From NCBI GenBank assembly GCA_027676805.1, contig JAQENU010000010.1, forward strand, positions 50,517-114,516: a stretch of DNA of 64,000 nt. The letters run 5' to 3'. The position numbers and the translations under genes are program-made. Shown here one piece after another: positions 1 to 8,599 of the stretch (within the stretch, counting starts at the first letter, position 1; every line of letters starts with the position of its first letter). The notes beneath the pieces are model-generated. The model searched no databases, was not told the origin of the DNA, and worked only from the letters and a program-made list of their open reading frames with translations. Origin of the DNA: Coprobacillaceae bacterium UN01-12pH3A. GTDB taxonomy: Bacteria; Bacillota_I; Bacilli_A; Erysipelotrichales; Coprobacillaceae.

Positions 1-1151
1 AGGGGGCTATATTTCTTTTCGTTCATATTGCCATTTATTATCTTAGCAGCGTTTCCGCGCAGATACTTACGACAGATCAGAAATGAAATCACACCGCATA
101 AGAGTGTACAGCCTAATGGCAATAGCCAAGCATAAGGCAGCAGCTGCGCTTTTAAATCCGGAATCGTGTACATTTCATTCATAAAATTGAGCATCAATGG
201 CGGTAATGCCAAATAACCAAGAAAGAACCCCGACAATGCTCCCATCAAGCAGACAAAGGTACTGTGCGTGATATAGTGGATAAACAACTGTCGCTTATTG
301 AAGCCTAATGATTTTAACACGCCGATCTGCATTCTTTGTGAACTTAACAGACGATGCAGTGTCGTCATTGTGACCAATGCCGCAATGAAAAGAAAAGCAC
401 AAACAAATAAAATGCCAATCTCCTTATGCTGATTGATTTCTTCATTCACCATTAGGTAAGCAGGATGATCCTTCTGCACCAGGAGTACCGCTTGCGAAAA
501 ATGCTCCTGAACCACTGCTTTCAAATCCCCCTCCCCTAAAATTAGCAGCTGATTATATGCCATCGGATAAGGAAAATAAGCTTTGCTCATTAAAGCAAAT
601 CCACTGTTTTGATGATCCGGTACCATCTGTCCGTCATCTACACTATAGATATATTCGGAATGATAGCCTAATCCGACAATTTCTTTTTCAAGCCTTATTC
701 CTTGATATTCTAAAGTCATCGTATCATGCAGCTGATAACCGTTTGCCGCTGCAAATTGTACATCCAGCCAGATGCCATCGATATCTTTTTGATAACCTAC
801 ACCTTCAATCACTTTAAACTTAGATAACGTATCCTCCTCTTTTACATAGAGATCAATAGATTGCTTTTGATGCTCCGATACCGTTGCGGGAACCAGAATT
901 CGTCCTTCAGCCGCTTTGATGCTCGGATCATTTTTTAATTTCTCTATTTTATCTTCTTCAAACAGCGAGCCATAAGCCCAGCCATCAGCTAACTGTGTTT
1001 CTTCAATATACTGATTAAATTTTGACTGCAATCCATGGTATTCACTGGTAATCCCGGAAAAAATAAAATTTGCCATAAACATCATTAAGAAAATAGCGAT
1101 AAACGGGATTTTATTAACTTTAATATCTCTCAGCATTTTTTTAATCAGCAT
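1..1151 (-). CDS. FtsX-like ABC transporter permease, partial (N-terminal 383 residues)
   Basis: Open reading frame that starts with ATG at 1151 and runs off the left edge of the window. An N-terminal membrane segment at about residues 14-34 is followed by a long extracytoplasmic region (about 35-250). Then come three hydrophobic segments with the FtsX-type signature around the motif QIGVLKSLGF (about 275-290), ending near residue 375 in the basic motif KYLRGNAA that normally closes the first FtsX domain. The family is usually 750-1100 residues with two FtsX domains, so about half is missing only because of the window edge. The start lies 2 bases after the stop of the ATPase gene, so the two are translationally coupled and form one exporter. 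Substrate unknown; such TetR-linked pairs often export peptides, drugs or lipids. Confidence 0.88.
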   Translation of the reverse strand, partial: MLIKKMLRDIKVNKIPFIAIFLMMFMANFIFSGITSEYHGLQSKFNQYIEETQLADGWAYGSLFEEDKIEKLKNDPSIKAAEGRILVPATVSEHQKQSIDLYVKEEDTLSKFKVIEGVGYQKDIDGIWLDVQFAAANGYQLHDTMTLEYQGIRLEKEIVGLGYHSEYIYSVDDGQMVPDHQNSGFALMSKAYFPYPMAYNQLLILGEGDLKAVVQEHFSQAVLLVQKDHPAYLMVNEEINQHKEIGILFVCAFLFIAALVTMTTLHRLLSSQRMQIGVLKSLGFNKRQLFIHYITHSTFVCLMGALSGFFLGYLALPPLMLNFMNEMYTIPDLKAQLLPYAWLLPLGCTLLCGVISFLICRKYLRGNAAKIINGNMNEKKYSP

Positions 1152-1153
1152 AA

Positions 1154-1849
1154 CTACCACTCTACTTCCTGAATACTCACCGGGTGAGTGTTTATGTGTA
1201 TATCTTTAATTTTCCCATTTTTCACTGTAATCACTTTATCTGCCGCTTGAGCAATATTGGCATTATGTGTCACGATAATAGTAGTTTTACGATATTCTCG
1301 GCAAATATCCCAAAGAAGCTGCAGCACCTTGCACCCGGTCTCACTATCCAGCGCTCCGGTTGGTTCATCACATAAAAGAACTTTTGGATTTTTAGTCACC
1401 GCTCTGGCAATCGATACACGCTGCTGTTCTCCGCCGGAAAGCTGATTAGGAAATTTTTTTGCGTGTTCCCTTAACCCAACTCTTTCTAATATATACATAG
1501 GATCTAAAATATCCTTTTTAATCTCTTTCATCAAGGCAATATTCTCATAGACAGTTAACGTGGGAATCAAATTATAAAACTGAAAGATAAACCCAATCTG
1601 ATTGGCACGATAGCTGGATAAGGCATTCTCACTCAATTGCCCAATGGACTGCTGATCAATCAATACCTCTCCTTCGCTGAGTTCATCAATTCCCCCTAAG
1701 ATATTCAGCAGAGTGGATTTACCTGCTCCCGATGGTCCCAAAATCACAACAAATTCTCCCTCTTCGATATTAAAACTGACATGATCTAATGCGGCGGTTT
1801 GTTTTTCACCGCTTTGATAATACTTTGATAATTGGTTTACACGTATCAT
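1154..1849 (-). CDS. ABC transporter ATP-binding protein (MacB/LolD type)
   Basis: Nucleotide-binding subunit of the exporter formed with the downstream permease. Walker A is GPSGAGKST, the signature motif is LSGGEQQR and Walker B ends in LLCDEPTGALD, the last part being typical of the MacB/LolD/FtsE group that pairs with FtsX-type permeases. The longest frame begins at 1891, but the ATG at 1849 is preceded by GGAGAC at proper spacing and gives the usual N-terminus MIRVNQLSKYY, so 231 residues are preferred. It sits 64 bases downstream of a TetR gene in the same direction, which suggests that the regulator controls the whole unit. Confidence 0.95.
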   Translation of the reverse strand: MIRVNQLSKYYQSGEKQTAALDHVSFNIEEGEFVVILGPSGAGKSTLLNILGGIDELSEGEVLIDQQSIGQLSENALSSYRANQIGFIFQFYNLIPTLTVYENIALMKEIKKDILDPMYILERVGLREHAKKFPNQLSGGEQQRVSIARAVTKNPKVLLCDEPTGALDSETGCKVLQLLWDICREYRKTTIIVTHNANIAQAADKVITVKNGKIKDIHINTHPVSIQEVEW

Positions 1850-1912
1850 TTTACTGTCTCCTTTTTCTATTTTTGGCGATAATAAAAACACTGACTAAAA
1901 AAGCAAGTGTTC

Positions 1913-2497
1913 CTATTTATAACGTGTCGCTATGCCCGTACAGAAGAAACGAAATAATTTGATAAATTCTTTTCTGGTTTCAATGAACGTTTCATTCTCT
2001 AACAACGCCTGTTTAATACAATCTGTGACCATATTGATGATGATCTTTGAGTATGAGCCATCTTTTTCCCCCATCCCCAAATGCCATGAAAGATGATCGT
2101 TAAACTCATCAAGCAGTCTTTGTTTTCTTTCCAGCAAAGAGCTGCTGTTTAACTCTAAAAGGATGACAATTTTTTTATCAAGCAAAAAATCTAACTCTTT
2201 AAAATCTTCTCCATGTTCATAGCGATCAATATAATCCATCAGATCTTGCAAAGTATATGAAATATCCGTTAATTTGAGATGATTGGCTAATCCGATATCT
2301 AAATTATCCAAAGTGGGAGTCAGTAATTCTACCAGCAAAGCTTCTTTATTAGGAAAATAATGATAGATATTCCCAAGAGTCGTATTGGCCTTTTTGGCAA
2401 TGATGCGCATCGATGCACTCTCGTATCCGCGTTTTAAGAATTCATCTTCTGCAACATCTAATATCTTTTGTCTTATTTCTTCTTTCTTTACCTGCAT
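1913..2497 (-). CDS. TetR/AcrR family transcriptional regulator
   Basis: 194 residues. The N-terminal helix-turn-helix is visible at about residues 8-55, with the TetR-typical sequence ending GNIYHYFPNKEALL. The C-terminal half is an unassigned ligand domain. A strong ribosome site (AAGGAGGAAGG) precedes the ATG. First gene of a three-gene unit with an ABC ATPase and an FtsX-type permease, so it is probably the local repressor of that exporter, released by its substrate. The ligand cannot be deduced. Confidence 0.92.
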   Translation of the reverse strand: MQVKKEEIRQKILDVAEDEFLKRGYESASMRIIAKKANTTLGNIYHYFPNKEALLVELLTPTLDNLDIGLANHLKLTDISYTLQDLMDYIDRYEHGEDFKELDFLLDKKIVILLELNSSSLLERKQRLLDEFNDHLSWHLGMGEKDGSYSKIIINMVTDCIKQALLENETFIETRKEFIKLFRFFCTGIATRYK

Positions 2498-2649
2498 TGT
2501 TCCTTCCTCCTTAAAACCATCTTAGTCTATCTGAAATAAACTTACAATAGATGTTCATTATTAAAAATCATTAGTTAATTCCTGTTCATTTTTGAATAAA
2601 TCATTTCCCCAAAGACCAGTCTGCGCTACAATAAAGAGAGGTGATATAT

Positions 2650-3531
2650 ATGTATATTCAAACACAGCTTCAAACATCAAAATTTGAAAATGATGAATTA
2701 AGTGAATTATTAAGTCAAATGACTTTCCAAATCCATAGTTTTGGCTTATGGGAAGAAGATCATGATACCCAAATCCGCTATACTACCGATGATATTGAGA
2801 TCGTATATTATAAAAAAGGAGGTTCTACAACGATTATCGGCAATAAAGAATATCACTGTCCCCAGGGAAGTTTTCTAGTTTTAGAACCCTATCAGGTCAA
2901 TATCTCTAAAAATGAAGGAGAAGAAGCCTACGCCTATTACTATTTTCATTTTGATATGGAGCCTCTGCATTTAAAGCCTCAGTTTTTATCTTTGCTGACA
3001 AAGCATGGACCCCTTGTTTATCCAAACGAAATACGAGGATTTTCAGAAATGTTTGAACGCCTTGTCAAGGAAGCCAAAGAAAAAGACATCGGCTATTCAA
3101 GCGTCATCACTTCTGCTTTGATACGTATTATTGTATTCATTATGCGGGCACAATTAAAACGCGGAAAAGAAGATGCCATTATTACCGTTCATTCTCCTCA
3201 TATAGCCTTAGTCAATGATGCAATTGCTTATATCCAAAAGCATTTCCATGAACCGATTCGACTATATGAAATGGCACAGGCATTAGGAGTTTCGACCAGT
3301 GTTTTGTATAAAGCTTTTAAAAACATCCTGGATTTATCACCAGGAGAATACATTCAGCAGCAAAAAATTCACTATGTTCAGCAGCGCCTGCTTTTAAATG
3401 AAAGTTTAACCTATTTGGCTCAGGATTTAGGCTACTCTTCTGCCTATCATCTTTCCAAAGCCTTTAAATTGCAGGTTGGTATCAGTCCCCGTGCTTATAA
3501 ACAGCGTTATCAAAATTTAACGAAGTCCTGA
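2650..3531 (+). CDS. AraC family transcriptional regulator
   Basis: 293 residues with an N-terminal cupin-like sensing domain (about 25-140) and a C-terminal double helix-turn-helix of the AraC/XylS class (about 190-290), recognisable in the stretch around LGYSSAYHLSKAFK and the closing GISPRAYKQRY. A GTG at 2641 opens the same frame, but AGGTGA at 2646 is better spaced for the ATG at 2650. It ends at a terminator and is followed 108 bases later, on the same strand, by the bilirubin reductase-like gene, so it is a candidate ligand-responsive activator of that gene. It is not the MarR-type regulator reported for some bil operons. Confidence 0.92.
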   Translation: MYIQTQLQTSKFENDELSELLSQMTFQIHSFGLWEEDHDTQIRYTTDDIEIVYYKKGGSTTIIGNKEYHCPQGSFLVLEPYQVNISKNEGEEAYAYYYFHFDMEPLHLKPQFLSLLTKHGPLVYPNEIRGFSEMFERLVKEAKEKDIGYSSVITSALIRIIVFIMRAQLKRGKEDAIITVHSPHIALVNDAIAYIQKHFHEPIRLYEMAQALGVSTSVLYKAFKNILDLSPGEYIQQQKIHYVQQRLLLNESLTYLAQDLGYSSAYHLSKAFKLQVGISPRAYKQRYQNLTKS

Positions 3532-3557
3532 CATATACATAATAGTATATGTTTTTT
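3532..3557 (+). terminator. Rho-independent terminator after the AraC gene
   Basis: CATATAC (3532-3538) pairs with GTATATG (3545-3551) around a 6-base loop and is followed by a run of T. It separates the regulator from the downstream oxidoreductase, which therefore probably has its own promoter in 3558-3639. Confidence 0.8.
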
Positions 3558-3639
3558 TGATTATTTCGTATGTTTCATATATGTGTAAGTGCTATCATTA
3601 TAGTATAGAGAGGTATATTTCAAAAAAGGAGGAAGATAA

Positions 3640-5565
3640 ATGAAATTATTAGAACCATTAAAAATTGGGAAGATTACTTTAAAAAACCGAGTAATGTTCC
3701 CGCCAATGACGACCGGGTATGAAAATAAAGATGGGTCAATCAGTGAACAAAGCTTCAATTTCTACAAACGTCTTGCCCAAGGTGGGGCAGCTTATATCGT
3801 TTTAGGTGATGTAGCACCAGTAAATACAGTATCACCTACACCCAAGCTATTTAAAGATGACCAAACTGAAGCTTATAAGAAACTTGCGGATACCTTGCAT
3901 TCTTATGACTGTAAATTAGGAATTCAATTATTCCATCCGGAATATGATGTTGATGCCCTCGCTGAATTATTTCAAAAAGGGGATATGCAGGCAGCACGTG
4001 CCAAGCTGCATCATGATATGCTTCATTATATTGATGAAGTCACACACGAACAATTAGATACTATCCTTTCTAAAATGGGGGACTGTGTCAGACGTGCCAA
4101 CGAAGCGGGAATTGATGCGATTGAAGTTCATGGCGACCGAATGGTTGGGGCGTTATGCTCAACGATACTAAATCATCGTACAGATGAATACGGCGGATCT
4201 TTTGAAAATCGTATCAAATTTGCATTAGCTGTCGTTAAGACGATTAAAGATAATGCACCTGATATCATGATTGACTATAAGCTGCCAATCGTGACCGATA
4301 ATCCAACAATAGGTAAAGGCGGTCTGAAAATCGATGAAGCAATTCAGCTCGCAAAACTGCTTCAAGAATCTGGGGTGGATACATTGCATGTCGGACAGGC
4401 GAATCATACCGGAAATATGAATGACACTATTCCTGCTATGGGAACCCGTGCTTACAATTTTATGAAAGATTACGCTAGAAGAATCAAAGAAGCTGTGTCA
4501 ATTCCAGTTTCATGCGTCGGGCGCATTCTGACACCGGAAAATGCCGAAATGCTGATTGAAAACGGTTATTGTGATTATGTTGGTTTAGGACGTTCTTTAT
4601 TATGTGATCCTGATTTTGTTAAGAAATTAGAAGATGGAAGACCAGAAACGATTCGTCAATGCATGATGTGCAACAAGGGCTGTACGGATGCCATTCAAAA
4701 TCGTCAGTTCCTAAGCTGTGTCTTAAACGCTGAAAACGGATATGAATATCAGCGTGTCATCACTCCTGCAAAAAACAAGAAAAAAGTAGTGGTTGTCGGA
4801 GGCGGACCGGCTGGATTGGAAGCGGCTCGTGTTGCTCGTTTAAAAGGACATGATGTCACTCTGTTTGAAAAAGAAACCACACTGGGAGGACAGCTAAATA
4901 TTGCTTCCGTGCCGCCTCGTAAATCAGAAATGACAAGAGCAATTCATTTTTTAAGCAATGAAGCCGTACGCTTAGGGGTTCATTTAAAATTAGGACATCC
5001 GGCATGTGCCCAATGTGTTACACAAGAACAGCCGGATGCTGTGATTGTCGCTGTGGGGGCACACAATGCTATCCCACCTATTGAAGGGCATGATCTGCCT
5101 CATGTTTATGATGCATGGAAAGTTCTGAATCATGAGCAACTGCCAGGAGGAAAAGTAGTTGTTATCGGCGGTGGTTTAGTCGGTGCTGAAACAGCTGAAT
5201 TACTTACTGCAATGGGGTGTGAAGTAACCATCGTAGAAATGCTGGAGGAAATCGCAAAAGAAGAATCCACAACAGTTAAGCCTACAATGTTTGCTTCTTT
5301 TGAACAGCATCATGTACAGTTGCTGACAAAAACAAAAGTGACAAAAATTACAGCTTCTACAGTAGAGGCGGAAAATGAAGATGGTCCGGTTTCACTTCCT
5401 TGTGATTATGTCATTTTAGCTGTAGGAGCTAAACCTAATGCGTTCGATGCTCAAACATTGATTGATCAAGGCATTCAAGTAGATTATGTCGGTGATTGCC
5501 ATGATCGTGCTGCCGATATTAACCGTGCAATTGAAGAAGGTTATTTAGCTGCAAATCGTATTTAA
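3640..5565 (+). CDS. bilR: Bilirubin reductase BilR, long form (old yellow enzyme / 2,4-dienoyl-CoA reductase family)
   Basis: 641 residues in three parts: an FMN-binding TIM barrel of the old yellow enzyme family (about 1-335), a 4Fe-4S site with Cys341, Cys344, Cys348 and Cys360, and a C-terminal FAD/NAD(P) module with dinucleotide motifs at about 385-397 (VVGGGPAG) and 506-518 (VIGGGLVG). This is the 2,4-dienoyl-CoA reductase layout. The active-site loop differs from that enzyme: the usual HGAHGYL-type segment is replaced by H164-G165-D166-R167, with no following Gly-Tyr. As recalled from the published description of the gut bilirubin reductase, an HGDR motif at exactly this place separates BilR, which reduces bilirubin to urobilinogen, from dienoyl-CoA reductases. 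No BilS flavodoxin-like partner is adjacent, consistent with the long form carrying its own electron-transfer domain. Strong ribosome site AAGGAGG. Alternative: another OYE reductase acting on steroids, flavonoids or enoates. Confidence 0.82.
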   Translation: MKLLEPLKIGKITLKNRVMFPPMTTGYENKDGSISEQSFNFYKRLAQGGAAYIVLGDVAPVNTVSPTPKLFKDDQTEAYKKLADTLHSYDCKLGIQLFHPEYDVDALAELFQKGDMQAARAKLHHDMLHYIDEVTHEQLDTILSKMGDCVRRANEAGIDAIEVHGDRMVGALCSTILNHRTDEYGGSFENRIKFALAVVKTIKDNAPDIMIDYKLPIVTDNPTIGKGGLKIDEAIQLAKLLQESGVDTLHVGQANHTGNMNDTIPAMGTRAYNFMKDYARRIKEAVSIPVSCVGRILTPENAEMLIENGYCDYVGLGRSLLCDPDFVKKLEDGRPETIRQCMMCNKGCTDAIQNRQFLSCVLNAENGYEYQRVITPAKNKKKVVVVGGGPAGLEAARVARLKGHDVTLFEKETTLGGQLNIASVPPRKSEMTRAIHFLSNEAVRLGVHLKLGHPACAQCVTQEQPDAVIVAVGAHNAIPPIEGHDLPHVYDAWKVLNHEQLPGGKVVVIGGGLVGAETAELLTAMGCEVTIVEMLEEIAKEESTTVKPTMFASFEQHHVQLLTKTKVTKITASTVEAENEDGPVSLPCDYVILAVGAKPNAFDAQTLIDQGIQVDYVGDCHDRAADINRAIEEGYLAANRI

Positions 5566-5597
5566 TAAAAAAGATGAACATTGAAGTCCATCTTAAT

Positions 5598-5632
5598 AGA
5601 TCAGCTTGTTTATTCCAAGTTGGTCTTTTTTA
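5598..5632 (+). terminator. Terminator after bilR
   Basis: GATCAGCTTG (5599-5608) pairs, with two G-U pairs, to CAAGTTGGTC (5616-5625), followed by TTTTTT. A weaker hairpin lies just before it at 5571-5594. Confidence 0.75.
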
Positions 5633-5670
5633 TATTTGCTGTACTTTTTCAAACTAAATATTGCGTTATA

Positions 5671-5697
5671 AAAAGGATAGGCTGCTTACCTATCCGT
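5671..5697 (-). terminator. Terminator after the 5703-6545 lipoprotein gene
   Basis: On the minus strand GGATAGG and CCTATCC (5689-5695 and 5675-5681) form a 7-bp stem followed by TTTTTAT. Confidence 0.85.
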
Positions 5698-5702
5698 TTA
5701 AG

Positions 5703-6545
5703 TTAATCATATTTATAGGTGTGTAATGGATATTGATTTAGTTTTAAATTTTCATCTATTGCTTTTACTTTTTCTAAAACTTCATCATTTTCAGTTCTAA
5801 TAATATAATTATTTGTTCTCACTTCTTCGATCTGATGTTCACTTATCAGCTTCTGCATTTGTTCCAGCGGGATATAAAGCTGTCCGCGTGATGATGAAAT
5901 TTCCGAATCCAAAATTCCTGCTACTTTCACTTTTAATGTATATGGATATAACAGCTGCTTATCATTTGTCACGTCCTGAACAAGCTCCGGATGCTCTTCA
6001 AGCATTGATTCATCAATAGTATTGCTCACTGGAATCAAACAATAAATTTCCAGCTCATAATCTTCTTCTAGGTTATCAATTCCCAATTGTCTGGCAACAT
6101 CGTCACTTAAATAACACCCCTCAGCGACTTCCCCTTTACTTTGATAAGTGGTAAACGCACTCATATTTAAATCTTGAGGATACCCCCAAATATTTATTAA
6201 TACAAAACTCTCTACAGCATCATTTGTCGGATCATAAAAATATTCAGCTGCTAAATCATTGTTTTTATACACTTTCACATTCCCATAGGGATGATCTAGC
6301 TTTCCCGGCTCAGTCAAATTTGTATCAAATATATAGATTGGCTGTACCTCTTCTACTCCTTTTGTTTTTTTTATTTCTTCCAAAGAACTGTCGGTAAAAA
6401 ATGATTCATCCAAAAACGGAGTAAACTCAGAATCTTTTTTGGTGGATTTCACAGCCATATACCAATTTGAATTTTGTACTTTAGGCTCCTGTTTCTGACA
6501 TCCAACAATTAAAAGCATGAGAATACATAATATAATTTTTTTCAT
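5703..6545 (-). CDS. Lipoprotein resembling a free FtsX/MacB extracellular domain
   Basis: 280 residues. The N-terminus is a lipoprotein signal peptide with the lipobox LIVGC (Cys16), so the mature protein should be anchored to the outer face of the membrane. No transmembrane segment follows. The C-terminal part contains a stretch of the form VAGILDS...GQLYIPLEQMQKL, which resembles the periplasmic core domain of FtsX/MacB-type permeases, and Glu/Asp residues are frequent. There is no adjacent ABC gene. This could be a detached ectodomain of an exporter or an accessory binding protein. The function is unknown, and the ectodomain resemblance is a pattern judgement, not a computed hit. Confidence 0.75.
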   Translation of the reverse strand: MKKIILCILMLLIVGCQKQEPKVQNSNWYMAVKSTKKDSEFTPFLDESFFTDSSLEEIKKTKGVEEVQPIYIFDTNLTEPGKLDHPYGNVKVYKNNDLAAEYFYDPTNDAVESFVLINIWGYPQDLNMSAFTTYQSKGEVAEGCYLSDDVARQLGIDNLEEDYELEIYCLIPVSNTIDESMLEEHPELVQDVTNDKQLLYPYTLKVKVAGILDSEISSSRGQLYIPLEQMQKLISEHQIEEVRTNNYIIRTENDEVLEKVKAIDENLKLNQYPLHTYKYD

Positions 6546-6794
6546 AAGTCAGGGCTCCCTTCTTGACTCTCTATAAAAATATCCGCTAAAAATAATAATC
6601 AGACAATGCGGGTTCTCACCTCCGTCATTTATCCGTATAACAAATTATAATATTATCCCCAATACACATTATTAAAATTATTTATATTATTTATCTAAAT
6701 AAATTTTACCATGTCCCTCTATATAAGTCAATCTATTCACGTTTACATTTATTGAAAAGAAAAAATTTAAAAAAGTTTTTTGCATTTTAACAAA

Positions 6795-6823
6795 TAAAAA
6801 GCTGTCCTATACAGAAACAGCTT
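6795..6823 (-). terminator. Terminator after the aminotransferase gene
   Basis: AAGCTGT / ACAGCTT stem (6817-6823 with 6799-6805) with T-rich 3' flank on the minus strand, 5 bases after the aminotransferase stop. The remaining 6546-6794 is very A+T-rich and shows no ORF. Confidence 0.8.
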
Positions 6824-6827
6824 CTCC

Positions 6828-7994
6828 TTACTTCCTTATCTTATTTAAAAACAATTCAATTCGTCCTAATGCTTCTTTGATCTGATCAATACTGTAAGCA
6901 TAAGACACACGAATAAAGCCTTCACCGGCATCCCCAAAGGCAGTTCCCGGTACACATGCGACTTTTTGATCACTCAACAATGCTTCACAAAATTCTTCAC
7001 TTGTCATCCCTGTTGATTTAATACATGGGAAAATATAGAAAGCCCCCTGCGGCATAAAAGTTTCTAAGCCTAAATTATTAAAGCCTTCCACAATATAATT
7101 TCTTCTCAGCATATAAGACTGCTGCATGCTTTCAATCTCATCATCACAATGACGCATCGCTTCAATCGCCCCATACTGAGCCGCTGTCGGTGCTGACATG
7201 ATGACGAATTGATGAATCTTATTCATGGCTTTAATAAACGTTTCATTCGCCAGCACATAGCCTAAACGCCATCCGGTCATTGCATAAGCTTTAGAGTAAC
7301 CGCTGATCAGGATGACACGATCTTTGATTTCATCAAATGAAGCAATTGAACAAAACTTTTCATCATAGCTAAGCTCTGCATAAATCTCATCTGTAATCAC
7401 TAAGAGATCATGCTTTTTAATGATCGGAACAATTTTTTCATAGTCTTCTTTCGTCATAAAGCCGCCGGTCGGATTATTAGGAAAATTTAATAAGAGCAGT
7501 TTAGTTTTATCCGTGATAGCCGCTTCTAATATTTCCGGTGTCAGCTTAAACTGATTTTCCTGTGTTAAGGTAATCGTGACCGGTGCTGCCCCTGCCAATT
7601 GTACACCCGGCATATAGGCAACATAGCTGGGATCCAGCAGAATAACCTCATCTCCCGGATTGACTAAGGCACGTAAAGCGATATCGATGCCTTCACTTCC
7701 GCCAACAGTAACAATCGTATTTTTAATAGGATCATAATCTAAGTTAAAACGTCTTTTTTGATATTTGCAGATTTCTTCGCGCAGTTCCAACAATCCCTGA
7801 TTGGCCGTATAAAAGGTCTTTCCTTTTTCAATTGAATAGATCGCCGCTTCACGAATTTTCCAAGGTGTCGCAAAATCCGGCTCCCCTACCCCTAAAGAAA
7901 TAACCCCTTCCATCTGACTTGCCAAATCAAAAAACTTACGAATACCGCTTGGTTTTATTTCTTTTACTTTCTGACTTAAATATTCTTCATACAT
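6828..7994 (-). CDS. Pyridoxal-phosphate aminotransferase, class I/II (PatA/AspC-like)
   Basis: 388 residues of the fold-type I aminotransferase family. The N-terminal LGVGEPDFATP motif, the NFPNNPTGG substrate/PLP loop, the ITDEIYAELSYD region with the conserved Asp and Tyr, and the PLP-lysine region SGYSKAYAMTGWRLGY are all visible. Probable substrates are aromatic or aspartate-type amino acids, but specificity cannot be read by eye. The start overlaps the last base of the upstream Lrp-type regulator gene, so the pair is cotranscribed and the regulator probably adjusts the aminotransferase to amino-acid supply. Confidence 0.93.
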   Translation of the reverse strand: MYEEYLSQKVKEIKPSGIRKFFDLASQMEGVISLGVGEPDFATPWKIREAAIYSIEKGKTFYTANQGLLELREEICKYQKRRFNLDYDPIKNTIVTVGGSEGIDIALRALVNPGDEVILLDPSYVAYMPGVQLAGAAPVTITLTQENQFKLTPEILEAAITDKTKLLLLNFPNNPTGGFMTKEDYEKIVPIIKKHDLLVITDEIYAELSYDEKFCSIASFDEIKDRVILISGYSKAYAMTGWRLGYVLANETFIKAMNKIHQFVIMSAPTAAQYGAIEAMRHCDDEIESMQQSYMLRRNYIVEGFNNLGLETFMPQGAFYIFPCIKSTGMTSEEFCEALLSDQKVACVPGTAFGDAGEGFIRVSYAYSIDQIKEALGRIELFLNKIRK

Positions 7995-8482
7995 TATGGT
8001 GTCACCACCAAACGATCATTAGGATCTTCATCTGCGACAAACGCAACCCCATTGTTTTTATACTGTTTCAAGACAAAATAAGTGGATGTTCCGGTAACAG
8101 ATTCAATGATTGCTAGTTTGCTCGCTACAAAGTTAGCGACATCCTGCATTGTCTTTCCTTTGATAATCACTAAAAACTCATAGGCTCCGCTTAATAAATA
8201 CATCGTATCTACTTCCGGGAATTTATAAATATTCGCTGCAACACGGTCATAACCATATTCTCTTTCAGGAGTTGCATTGATTTGGATCAAAGCCATGACA
8301 TCATCCTTATTCAAGTGATCATAGTTGATCATCGTATGATAGCCACAGATTACTTTTCTTTTTTCCAGATCGCTCATTGTATTCAATACATTTTCTTCGC
8401 TCTCCTGTAAAGCCATTGCCAAGTCTTTTACTTCCATACGGGCGTTCTTTTCCAGCAATGATAATAAAGCCAATTCTTTCAT
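7994..8482 (-). CDS. Lrp/AsnC family transcriptional regulator
   Basis: 162 residues. An N-terminal winged helix (about 1-60) is followed by the RAM/AsnC ligand-binding domain (about 70-150, with the typical LSGAYEFLVIIKGKTMQDVANFV stretch in part). Preceded by a GGAGGAG ribosome site. It is the promoter-proximal gene of a two-gene operon with the aminotransferase and likely senses an amino acid. The divergent neighbour mntP begins 117 bases away. Confidence 0.9.
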   Translation of the reverse strand: MKELALLSLLEKNARMEVKDLAMALQESEENVLNTMSDLEKRKVICGYHTMINYDHLNKDDVMALIQINATPEREYGYDRVAANIYKFPEVDTMYLLSGAYEFLVIIKGKTMQDVANFVASKLAIIESVTGTSTYFVLKQYKNNGVAFVADEDPNDRLVVTP

Positions 8483-8599
8483 GGGAACTCCTCCTATCTA
8501 ATTTATAGGTTTTATTATATCTTTTTTATAATTGAAAATCTATACTAATAAAATAGAATTGAACTGCGTATGTATAGAAAAGAAGGTCAGGTGAAAACA

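Noticed and set aside
557..817. Plus-strand frame of 86 codons
   Set aside because: It lies within the coding strand of the left-edge FtsX-type permease, which is open from 1151 to the window edge with good protein features.
2552..2590. Two TGTTCATT copies between the TetR and AraC genes
   Set aside because: The repeat is short, in very A+T-rich DNA and not symmetric; it could be chance, so it is not listed as an operator.
8483..8599. Manganese riboswitch before mntP
   Set aside because: The region is about 117 bases and has none of the yybP-ykoY consensus elements found at 18051-18190.
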